Source: Saccharothrix obliqua (GTDB lineage Bacteria > Actinomycetota > Actinomycetes > Mycobacteriales > Pseudonocardiaceae). Taken from it: 64,000 nt of DNA. Positions 25,477 through 37,400 of this stretch are shown here, piece by piece. How positions within the stretch are numbered: the first letter of the stretch is position 1; the number at the start of each line of letters is the position of its first letter. The stretch lies in contig NZ_JAHXGQ010000008.1 of assembly GCF_019375475.1 (NCBI RefSeq), positions 124,001 through 188,000 on the forward strand, given 5' to 3'. Made by a program: the position numbers and the translations under genes. The notes under the pieces were generated by a model. That model worked only from the letters and a program-made list of their open reading frames with translations, did not search any database and had not been told where the DNA came from.

Positions 25477-28400
25477 ATGACCGGCTTCGAGTGCCGCGTG
25501 GTGTTGAGCCACGACGACTTCGTGATGCGAAACCACCGGCTGCACGGCGTGTCCGTGATGCCCGGCGTGGTCTTCTTCGACCTGGTCTACCGGGCCGCGA
25601 TGGCGGCGGGCTGGGATCCTGCCCGGTTGGTGGTGCGCGACACCGTGCTGGCCGAGGCGATCGTCACCACCGAGGGCCACGACCGCGAGATCGTGCTGGC
25701 GGTCGGCGAGGAGAACGGTGCGGGCCGGCCGTTCACGGTGCGCAGCCGCTGGCTGCGTGGCGGCGAACCCGTCTCCGACTGGCACGACAACGCGCACGGC
25801 CTGGTGTGCCTGACCGACGACCCGCTACCGCCTGCCCTGGACCCGGCGGCGGTGCGGGCGGCGGCCACCCGTCGTGAGGACGTCGCCTCCCTCTACCGCC
25901 GGGCGGTGCGCGAAGGCATCGAGCACGGCGCCCCGATGAAGTGCGAAGGCGTGCTGCACCTGGGCGGCGGCGCGTTGCTGGCGGAGCTGACCCGCGCGGT
26001 GGAGGACCCGGCTCACGCGTTCCACCTGCACCCGGCATCGCTCGACGCCACCACGCTCGCCGGTTTCGGTCAGCTCGCGATGCCCACGGACGACCCGTTC
26101 GTCCCCATGTTCGTCCGCGAGCTGCGTGCACCCCAGCCGCTGCCCGCGCAGTGCCTGGTGCACGTGTCGCAACCGGAACGGCTGGCGGCTTCCGGGGACG
26201 TCGTCACCACCGACTACACCGTCCACGACGCGGACGGCCGGTTCCTGGCCTCGTTCACCGGGCTGACGTGCAAGCGCATCCGGGAACCGGGCCTGGTCCG
26301 GCGGTTGCTGGACGACGTCACGCCCCCGCCGACCGACGACCTGGCCGACCGGGTCCGGGACCTGGTCGCCGCCGCGCTGGGACGTCCCGTCGCACAGGTC
26401 GCCACCGACGTCGGGTTCTACGACCTCGGCCTGGACTCGGTCGCGTTGCTCGGGTTGACCGGCGAACTGGAGGAACTGGTCGGCGAGCAGCTGTACCCGA
26501 CGCTGCTGTTCGAGCACAGCACGATCGACGCCCTCACCGCGCACCTGTCCGCGCACCACGTGGCTCGGGGCACGGCACTGACCTTCGTGGACGATTGGGT
26601 GCCCTCCCCGGCCAACCATGCGCACCAGGGCGCGTTCACGGTCGTCGCGGACGGTCCGGTGCCCGGCTTGTCCGCCGTCCGCGAGCTGCCGACGGGACCC
26701 GGGCCGGTCGTCCTGGTGTCGGACGACCCGGCGGCGGCGTTGTGGCGTGCGGCGTCGGCACTGGTGGACGCCGGGCCACGCGATCTGCTCGTGGTGACCT
26801 CGGCGCCGCTCACGCCGGAGCGCGCGGGCACCGGTGCGTTGGCCCGCACCATCTCCGCCGAGGTGCCGGGGTTGCACTGCCGTTTCGCGCACGTGGACCG
26901 GCCCGGTGACGTGGCGGCCGCGGTGCGTGCCGAGCTGGCCCACGACCCGGAGCCCGAGGTGCGTTACCGCGCGGGTCGGCGGTACGTCCGGCGGTGGCAC
27001 GAGGTGGCGGTGGACCGGTCGGCCCGACCGCTGCGGGACGAGGGCGTCTACCTCGTCACCGGTGGTTCCGGCGGGTTGGCCCGCTTGCTCGCGGAGCACC
27101 TGGCCGAGCGCCACCACGCCCGGATCGCCCTGCTGTCCCGCACCGCTCCCGACCCGGCCTTGGTCGAGGCGTGCGAGCGCGCGGGCGGCCAAGTGCACGT
27201 CGTGACGGCCGATGTGACCGACGCCGAACAGGTGCGGCGCGCGGTCGACGCGGTCCGGGCCGAATTCGGGCGTGTCGACGGCGTCTTCCACTGCGCCGGG
27301 GTCCGGCGGGACGGGTTGTTCTTCCGCGGCTCCCCGGACGATCTCGCGGCGGTCGCCGCGCCGAAGCTCGACGGTCTGCGCAACCTCGTCGCCGCCACGG
27401 CGGGCGACGAGCCGGACTTCCTCGCGGTGTTCTCGTCGGCGTCGGCGTCGGTGGCGAACCCCGGCCAGGCCGCCTACGCCTACGCCAACGCGTGTGTCGA
27501 GCACGTCGAAGGGCGGGTGGTCGTCATCGGCTGGCCGTTGTGGGCCGATGGCGGCATGACCGTCTCCGAGGACGTGGTGCGTCGGTCCGGGGAAGCGACC
27601 GGCCAGACACCCATGCCCGCGCGGCAAGGGCTCGCGCTGCTGCCGGCCGCGCTCGCCGCGCCGCACCGGTCGCTGGTGGTGCTGCACGGTGTGGCGGAAC
27701 GCATCCGCACCCTGCTGCCGATCGCGGATACCCCGGAAGCGGAACCCGTCGTCCCGGACGACGACGCGATCGCCGTGATCGGCATGGCGGGTCGCTACCC
27801 CGGTGCGGACGACCTGGACGAGTTCTGGCGCAACCTCGCGGCCGGTGCGGACTGCGTCACCGAGGTGCCCGCGGACCGGTGGGACCACGCGGCCCTGTTC
27901 GACCCCGCGAAGGGCGTTCCCGGCCGCACGTACGGGAAGTGGGGCGGGTTCCTCAACGGCGTCGACCGGTTCGCACCGGCGTTCTTCGGCATCTCCCGCC
28001 GGGACGCCGAGCGGATGGACCCGCAGGAACGGCTGTTCCTCACCACGTGCCTGCGAACGTTGGAGAACGCGGGCTACGCGCCCGAATCGCTCGGCGGTGA
28101 GGTCGTCGGCGTGTACGCGGGCACCATGTGGAACCACTACCAGTTGGTGGACGGCGCGGAGGACGGCGTCGCCCCGCACGCCATGCACTGCTCGATCGCG
28201 AACCGGGTGTCCCACGCGTTCGACCTGACCGGGCCGAGCATGGCCGTCGACACCGCGTGTTCGTCGTCGCTGACCGCCGTGCACCTGGCGGTGGAGAGCA
28301 TCCGGCGTGGTGAGTGCACCATGGCGCTCGCGGGCGGGGTCAACGTCACCGTGCACCCGCAGAAGTACCTGCAACTCGCGCAGGGGCAGTGGTTGTCGGT

Positions 28401-31400
28401 CGACGGCCGGTGCCGTGCGTTCGGGCGGGACGGCACCGGGTACGTGCCCGGTGAGGGTGTCGGCGCGGTGTTGCTCAAGCGGCTGGACCGGGCGCTGGCG
28501 GACGGCGACCACGTGCACGGCGTGATCCGCGCGACGGCGCTTAACCACACCGGTCGGACCGCCGGCGCGACGGTGCCGAGCCCCGGCTCGCAGGCCGCGT
28601 TGATCCGCCGCGCGCTGGGGGCCGCGGGGTGGGACCCGTCGACCGTGGGTTACGTCGAAGCACACGGGACCGGGACGTCGCTGGGGGACCCGATCGAGGT
28701 GGAGGGACTGCGGCAGGCGTTCGACGGGACGCCGCTGCCCGCGGGCTCGTGCGCGATCGGGTCCGTGAAGTCCTCCGTCGGGCACCTGGAGGGCGCGGCG
28801 GGTGTCGCGGGTCTGACGAAGGTGTTGCTCCAGTTGCGACACCGGGCGCTCGTGCCGTCGTTGCACGCGGAGGAGTTGAACCCCCACATCGACTTCGCGG
28901 CCACGCCGTTCCGCGTCCAGCGGGTGCTGGAACCCTGGCGTGGCACGCCGTTGCGCGCCGGGGTGAGTGCTTTCGGCGCTGGTGGCACCAATGCGCACGT
29001 GCTGGTGGAGGAGTACGTTCCCGCGCCACGCGAGGTGAGCCGCGAACCCGCGCTGGTCGTGCTGTCCGCCCGGACCGCCGAAGAACTCCGGGATTACGCG
29101 GCGGCGCTGGCCGCCGGATTGCCGAGCGGGTCGGCGATCGACGCGGTGGCCGGGCTGCTCGGTGTCGCGGTGTCCGAAGTGGACTCGTCGGCGACGGTCG
29201 GTGATCTCGGGCTTGAGTGGTCGGACCTGGTGGAGTTGTTCGGTGCGGACGCTTTGACGGGCGTCACGGACAACACGCCGGTGGGTGACCTGGCCGTGGA
29301 CGTGCCCATCGGGGACATCGCCTACACGACGCAGGTCGGTCGGACGGCGATGGCGGTCCGGATGGCGGTGGTGGCTTCGGGTTCGGTCGCGCTGCGTGCC
29401 GCGCTGACGGCGTACGCGCGTGGCGCGGAATCACCCGACGTCGTGGTCGAAGGCGTGCCCGTCGGCGATCCGGTGGTGGCTTTCCACGCGGGTGACCTGC
29501 ACGCGGTGGCTCGGCACTGGGTTGGTGGCGGCGACGTGGCGTGGGCTGACTGCCACCTCGGCGAACGCCCCCACCGCGTGCCGCTGCCTGGGTACCCGTT
29601 GCGTGAGGAGAGGTGCTGGCTCGGCGGGTGGGCGGCCCGATCCGCGCCCGCACCCGTCGCGGGCGAGGAGTACGAGTTCCGGTTGTTGGAGCACGGGATC
29701 GCGTTGGTGACCATGCGGTCCACGATGTTCACCCCCGGTCTGCTCGACGGGCTGAAGGCGGTCTTCGGCGAGATCGAGCGGCGGGACGACGTCCGGGCCG
29801 TCGTGGTGACCGGCAGCGGTTCGGTGTTCAGCATGGGTGGCACACCGGAGGCGTTGGAGACGCTGGCCGAGGGTGCCGGGACGTTCACCGACGCGTCGTT
29901 CATCTACGACGGGTTGCTGAAGTGCACGCGGCCGGTCGTCGTGGCCGCGGCCGGGCACGCTTCCGGTGGTGGGCTGGCGTTCGCGTGTTACGGCGACGTG
30001 GTCGTGCTGGGGGAGGAGTCCGTCTACAGCGCGAACTTCGCCAAGTACGGCTTCACGCCCGGCATGGGAGCGACCTACGTGCTGGAGCAGCGGTTCGGTG
30101 CGGCGCTGGCGAAGGAGATGCTGCTCACCGGGCGCTCGCTGACGGGCGAGGAGCTGCGGCGGCGCGGGGTGAACGTGACCGTGCTGCCCCGGGACGAGGT
30201 GCTGCCCGCCGCGCTCGACCTGGCCAGGTCGATGGCCGACCGCCCGGCCTCGGTGATCCGGGTGTTGAAGGACGAGTTGGCGGGCCGCGTGCTGCGGGAC
30301 CTGCCGGAGATCATCGCCAGCGAGGTGCGGATGCACCGGCAGGTGCTGGGCGACGAATCGGCGGCAATGGTCCGCGAGCACTTCGCGAAGGTCCAGGGCT
30401 TCCGTGACGCCGCACCGACCGCCGTGCCCATGGATGCCGCACCGACGAGCGTCGAGCCGGCCGGTGCCGCGCCGATCGGGGCCGCGCTGACCGGGGCCGC
30501 TCCGACGAGCGTCGAGCCGGCCGGTGCCGCGCCGACTGGTCCTGCGCCCACAGGTGCCGCGCCGGTCGTGGATGGCGTGGCGGACCAGGGGCGCGTGGCG
30601 GACGATATCGGCGCGGCGATCCGCGAGGTCCTGGGCGGGCTGCTGTACCTGGAGCCGCACGAGGTCGTGGCGGACCGCAGCTTCTCCGACCTGGGCCTGG
30701 ACTCGATTGGCGCCGTGGAGCTGGTCCGCGACCTGAACCGGCGGTTCGGGACGGAACTCGACTCGGTCGCCGTGTACGACCACCCGACGCTGCCGGACCT
30801 GGTCGGCGCGGTGCGGTCGGCGATGGGGGAGCGGGCCGCCCTGCGTCGTCAGGCCACCTCCCCGCGACCCGAACCCGCGCGGGTGTCGTTGCCCGCGGTG
30901 CACGCCGTTGTCCCGGAGACGCCGGCGGAAACCCCGGTCACGACGCCACCCGCCGGGCCACCGGATCTCGTGCTGACGATCGAATCGCGCGAAGCGAGCG
31001 TGTCCTCCGCGGCCCGATCCCCCGCCCCGGCCGAGGCGGTTGGTCGTGACGCGTCGACCCGGATCGCGGTCATCGGGATGGCGGGCCGGTTCCCGGACGC
31101 GCCGGATCTCGACGCGTTCTGGCGCAACCTCGCCGCCGGCGTGTCGTCCATCCGCGAGGTGCCCGCCGAGCGGTGGGACCTGACGTCCCTCTACGACCCG
31201 GACCCGGCCCGCACGGGCACCACGCGCAGCCGGTGGGCGGCGCTGCTGGACGACGTGGACGCGTTCGACGCCGCGTTGTTCCGCATCTCACCGCTGGAAG
31301 CCGAGGCCATGGACCCGCAGCAGCGGCTGTTCCTGGAGCAGGCGTGGGCCGCGTTGGAGGACGCCGGGTACGGCGGTCGGGCGATGAGGTGCGGCGTGTT

Positions 31401-34400
31401 CGTCGGCTGCGCCTCCGGCGACTACACGCGACTGCTGGACGCGGCGGGCGTGGGCACCACCAGCGAGGCGTTCCTGGGCACGGCCAGCTCGATCCTGCCC
31501 GCCCGCATCGCCTACCAGCTCGACCTGACCGGCCCGACGATGGCGGTCGACACCGCGTGCTCCTCGTCGCTGACGGCCGTGCACCTGGCGTGCGAGAGCA
31601 TCCTCTCCGGCGAGTGCGACACCGCGCTGGCCGGTGGGGTGGCCGTGATGTGCACGCCCCGGATGCAGGTGTGGACCAGCCAGACGGGGATGTTGTCGCC
31701 CGCGGGCCGCTGCCTGCCGTTCGACGAGGCGGCGGACGGGATCGTGCTGGGCGAAGGCGTCGGCGCGGTGCTCCTGAAGCGGCTGGACCGGGCGCTGGCG
31801 GACGGCGACCACGTGCACGGCGTGATCCTGGCGAGCGGTGTCAACGGCGACGGGCGGACCAACGGCATCACCGCGCCCAGCGCGACGTCGCAGGCCGCGT
31901 TGCTGCGCGAGGTGCACGCGAAGGCCGGTGTCCCGGTGTCCTACGTCGAAGCACACGGCACCGGCACGAACCTCGGCGACCCGATCGAGGTCAAGGCGCT
32001 GCGCCAGGTCGTGTCACCGGAGTGCGCGCTGGGCTCGGTCAAGGCGAACATCGGCCACACCACGATGAGCGCGGGGATCGCCGGTCTGCTGAAGGTGCTG
32101 CTCGCGCTGCGCCACCGGCAGTTGCCGCCCACGCCGAACGTGCGCAACCCGATCCCCGGGCTGCCCGTGGTGCGCGAGCTGACGCCGTGGGTCGGAGACC
32201 GGTTGGCAGCGGGCGTGAGTTCGTTCGGGTTCAGCGGCACCAACTGCCACGTCGTCGTCGGTGAGGCTCCCGTCCGGGAGGCCGGGAACGCCGTCGGGGC
32301 GGCGGTCGTGCCGGTGTCCGCGCGCACCGCCACCGCGTTGCGCGCCCAGGTCGACCGGCTCGCCACGCACCTGAAGACGGCCGACGTGGCGTTGCACGAC
32401 GTCGCCACCACTCTCTCGTCGGGCCGGGCGCACCTGGCGGCGCGAGCCGCGTTCGTCGCCGAAGACCTCGCGGACCTGGTGCGGCAGCTGGAGAACGGGG
32501 CCACGCCGGGCACCACCGCCCGGCACGACCTGGCCCGCCGCTGGGAGTCGGGCGAGGACGTGGACTGGCCGACCGGTGGGCGCCGGGTGCCGCTGCCCAC
32601 CTACCCGTTCGCCCGCGACCGGTTCTGGGTCGGCGGACCGCGACTCGACCCGAGCGACCCGGTGGTGGCGGACCACGTCGTGGCCGGCGTGCCGACGCTG
32701 CCCGGCGCGTTGTTCCTGCGCCGGGCGACCGGTCACGCGCCGCGCGTGACGGGCGTGACGTGGTTGCGCCCGGTTCCGGTGACCGGCCCGGTCACGGTGT
32801 CGCTGGGCACCGAGGGGCGGCTCGAACTCACCGCGGGCGGCGCGGTCCACGCCGTCGCGGAGGCCCGTCCCGCTCCGGCGGCCGAATCGCCGCTCGACCT
32901 CGCCGCCGTCGAAGCGCGGTGCACCCGGCACATCGCGGGCGACACGCTGTACGAGGCGTTCCACCGGGCCGGGCTGCGGTACGGGCCGACGTTCCGGGTG
33001 TTGACCGATGTCGTGGTCGGGGACGGCGAAGCGCTCGCCACCCTGCACGCGCGGCCGGGCGACGACGTGCAGGTGCTGGACGGCGCGATGCAGGCGATCG
33101 CGTCACTGCTGACGGAAGCGTCACGACCGTTGCTGCCGTTCGCGATCGACTCCGCGCACGCCGACCGTGACCTGCCTTCGTCGGCGCGTGTGCACGTGAC
33201 TCGTCGTGACACCCATCGTTTCGACGTGGTGCTCACGGACCTGTCCGGAGTGATCAAGGCCCGGCTGGACGGCGTCGCGCTGCGTCCCGCCGCGGACCGC
33301 CAGAGCCTGCTGTACAAGCCCGTGTGGCGACCCACGGCCGCACCGGACGCGCGTCCGGCCGGGCGGACGTTGGTCGTCCACACCGCGGCCGACGCCGGGT
33401 TGGCCGCCGCGCTGCGGCCCGACGTGGCATTGCGGCTGGGCGAGCTGCCCGAGGGCCGGTTCGACACCGTCTACGTGCTCGCCAGGCCCGACGACCCGGC
33501 GCGGCCGGCGGAGGACGACGCGTCCGTGCGGCACGCGTTCCGGCTGGTCCGGCACCTGGTCGACGCGGGTGCGGGCCGGGTGCCGCTGACGCTGGTGTTC
33601 GTCGTGCCCGGCACGCAGGCCGTGGACGGCGGGCCGGTGCACCCGCACGCCGCCGGTCTGGTCGGCCTGGCGGGCGCGATCGCCGGCGAGTACCCGGAGT
33701 GGTCGGTGACCTGCGTCGACGTCGGCGTGGACGACCCGGCGGGATACGCGGACGCGATCCGCCGCGAGCACGGCGCCGACCTGCTGGTGGCCGTGCGCGG
33801 TGACCGCAGGCTGGTCCGCGTGCTGGAGCCGTTGCCCGCGTCGGACGCGCCGGTCCCGCTGCGGGACGGCGGTGTGTACGTGGTGCTGGGCGGTGCGGGT
33901 GGGCTGGGTGTCGAGGTGACCCGGCACCTGGTCCGGACGCGGGGCGCCAGGGTCGCGTGGCTCGGCCGTTCCCCGGAGGACGCCCGGATCAGGGGTTTGG
34001 TGGGCGAGTTCGGCGAGCACGTGCGTTACTTCCAGGCCGACGCGGGCGACGCGGAGGCGGTGCGGCACGCCCTCGCCGCCGTGCGGCAGGCGTTCGGCCC
34101 GGTCGACGGTGCGATCCACTCGGCGATCACGTTGCGGGACCGGTCGCTGGCCACCATGTCCGAGGACGACCTGCTCGCCGTGCTGCGGCCCAAGGTCGCG
34201 GGGCTGGCGGCGTTCGCGGCAGCCCTGCGTGAGGAGCCGTTGGACTTCCTGGCGGTCTTCTCGTCGGCACTCGCCTTCACGCCCGCGCCGGGTCAGGGGA
34301 ACTACGCGGCGGCGACCGCGTTCGAGGACTCCTACGCCCTCGCCCTGCACCGGTCCGGTGTGCCGGTGAAGCTGGTCAACTGGGGGTTCTGGGGCTCGGT

Positions 34401-37400
34401 CGGCGTGGTGGCGCGTGCCGACTACGCGGCCAGGTTCGCGGCGCTCGGCATCGGGTCGATCGAACCCGCCGAGGGTGTGGCCGCGCTGGAGCAGGCGTTG
34501 GCGGGCACTCACCCGCAGGTGGCCGTGTTGAAGGGCGACCCGGACGGCCTGGCGCGGTTGGGTGTGCGCGCGGCGGGGCCGGGTGCGCGGGACGCTGGTG
34601 GCTCGGTGGCACTGGGTGGGGACGGCTCGGCGGGGTTGGGCGCGCGGAGTGCCGGTGGATCGGTGGCGCTGAGTGCGGACGCGGGCGGCTCGGCCGGCGA
34701 GCGCGAGGCGGACGGGTTGGCTCGTTCCCGGGCTGGTTTCGCGGCTCTCGACGGGCTGGCGCGTGACCTGCTGCGCGCCACACCGATCGGTACCGGCGAC
34801 ACGCCCCTGCACGCCGCCGTGCGAGCCGCCGCCGCGACGCCGGCCGCGGGGTTGTCCGCCGCCGACGTCCTGGCGCGGCACCCGGATCTCGCGCCGCACG
34901 TGGAGCTGCTGACGCGCTGCGTCTCCGCCCTGCCGGACGTGCTCGCCGGGCGCACCCGGCCGACCGAGGTGTTGTTCCCGGGCGGTTCCGCGGAACTCGT
35001 GGGCGCGGTGTACCGGGGTCAGGAGGCGGCCGACTTCCACCACCGGCTGATGGCGGACGAACTCGCGCGGGTCGCGGGACCGTCGGCCCGGGTGCTGGAG
35101 GTCGGCGCGGGCACGGGTGCGGGTTCCGCGTTCGCCCTCGCGGCGGCCGGTGGGGCGCACTACGACTACACCGACGTGTCCACCGCGTTCCTGCGCTCCG
35201 GTGAGGAGGCGTTCGGCGCGCGGTTCCCCAACACCGCGTTCCGGGTGCTCGACATCGAGCAGGACCCGGTCGCCCAAGGCTTCGAGCCCGGCTCCTACGA
35301 CGCCGTGCTCGCCACGAACGTCCTGCACGCCACCGCGGACATCGTCGCCGTGCTGCGCAACACCCGCGCACTCCTCAAGCCCGGCGGCGTGCTGCTGGTC
35401 AACGAGGTCACCAGGTCGTCGGACTTCCTGACCGCCACGTTCGGGCTGCTGCCCGGCTGGTGGCGGTTCACCGACGGGCACCGGCGGCTGCCCCACTCGC
35501 CGCTGCTGTCCCCGGCCGGCTGGCGGTCGGCGCTCGCGGAGGCCGGGATGTCCGTGCGGGTGCTCGGGATGCCGGGAGGCCCGGACGAGCAGTGCGTCCT
35601 GGTGGCGACGGCCGGTGCGACGGTGCGCGACTACGTGCGCCGGGTGTTCGCCGAGGTGCTGAAGTACCGGCCGGCCGACCTGGACGACTCGGTCACGTTC
35701 GACAACTTCGGCGTGGACTCGCTGGTGGGGCAGCGGATCGTCCGCCGGTTCGAGGCGGACCTGGGCGACCTGCCCGCCACGCTGCTGTTCGAGCACCTGA
35801 CCATCGAGCAGTTGGCCGCGCACTTCGCCGCTCGGCACGCGGATGCGATCGGAACCCTGACGATCCCGACCCCGGCTATGCCCGGCTCGGCCTCCGCGCC
35901 CCCTGCCCCGGCGACTCCGGCCCCGGCGATCCCGGCCGCGATCCCGACCCCGACGCGCTCGACCACGGAGGTGCGGCCACCCGTGGACGGCATCGCGGTG
36001 GTGGGACTGGCCGGGCGTTACCCGGGAGCGCGGGACCTGGACGAGTTCTGGCACAACCTGGTCGCCGGCGTCACGTCCATCACCGAGGTGCCCGCCGACC
36101 GCTGGGACTGGCGCGAGCACTTCGACCCCCGCAAGGGCAAGCCGCAGCACACCTATGGCCGGTGGGGTGGCTTCCTCACCGACGTGGACCGGTTCGACCC
36201 AGCGTTCTTCGGCATCCTGCCCAAGGACGCCGCCGCGATGGACCCGCAGGAACGGCTGTTCCTGGAGACCGCGTGGCTGCTGCTGGAGGACTCGGGCCAC
36301 CTCGGCTCCGGGCACGTCCGCGACACCGGGGTCTTCGTCGGCACGATGTACGGCTCGTACGGCCGCATCGCGGCGGCCACCGGCTGGCCGCGTGGCCGCT
36401 TCACCGACGGGCACTCGTCGTACTGGTCGATCGCGAACCGCGTGTCCTACGCGCTCGACCTGACCGGGCCGAGCTTCGCGGTGGACTCGGCCTGCTCGTC
36501 GTCGCTGACCGCGGTGCACCTGGCGTGCGAGAGCATCCGGCGCGGCGAGTGCTCGATGGCGATCGCGGGCGGCGTGAACCTGGTGCTGCACCCGGCACAC
36601 CTGATCGCCCTGTCGTCGATGACGATGCTGGCCGGTGACGGCGCGTGCAAGGTGTTCGACGAGCGCGCCGACGGGTTCGTGCCGGGCGAAGGCGTCGGCG
36701 CGGTGCTGCTCAAGCCGCTGGCCGACGCGTTGCGCGACGGCGACCACATCCGGGCGGTCATCGAGGGCACCGCGCTCAACGCGGGCGGCAAGACCGGCGG
36801 CTACACCGTGCCCAACCCCACCGCGCAGGCCGAACTGGTGACGCGCGCGCTCGCGTCGGCGGGCGTGGAACCGGGCGGTGTCGGCTACATCGAGGCGCAC
36901 GGCACCGGTACCGCGCTCGGCGACCCGATCGAGATCGCGGGTCTGGCCAAGGCGCTCGGTGACGACGCGCGGTGCGCGGTCGGGTCGGTCAAGGCGAACA
37001 TCGGGCACCTGGAGGGCGCGGCGGGCATCGCGGGCCTGACGAAGGTGTTGCTCCAGCTCGAACACGGCACGATCGCGCCCTGCGCGTCGCTGGACACCGT
37101 GAACCCGCGCATCGACCTGCCGCCCGGGTTCACGCTGCCCACCGAGGCCGTGCCGTGGACCGCGCCACGCCGGGCCGGGGTGAGTTCGTTCGGCGCGGGT
37201 GGGGCGAACGCGCACGTCGTCCTGTCGGGGTACGAGAACCCGGCAGCACCGGAGGTGGACGCCGTGGGACGGCACGCGGTGCTCCTGTCGGCACGCACGC
37301 CGGACGAGCTGCACGCGTTGGCCACCGCTGTGGCGGACCACGTCGAGCGGCACGCGCCCGGCCTCCCGGCCCTGGCCTGGACGACCCAGGTGGGACGGGC

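Noticed and set aside
29671..30400. Embedded crotonase as a separate gene.
   Set aside because: It is in continuous frame with the surrounding PKS, with no stop or ribosome site.
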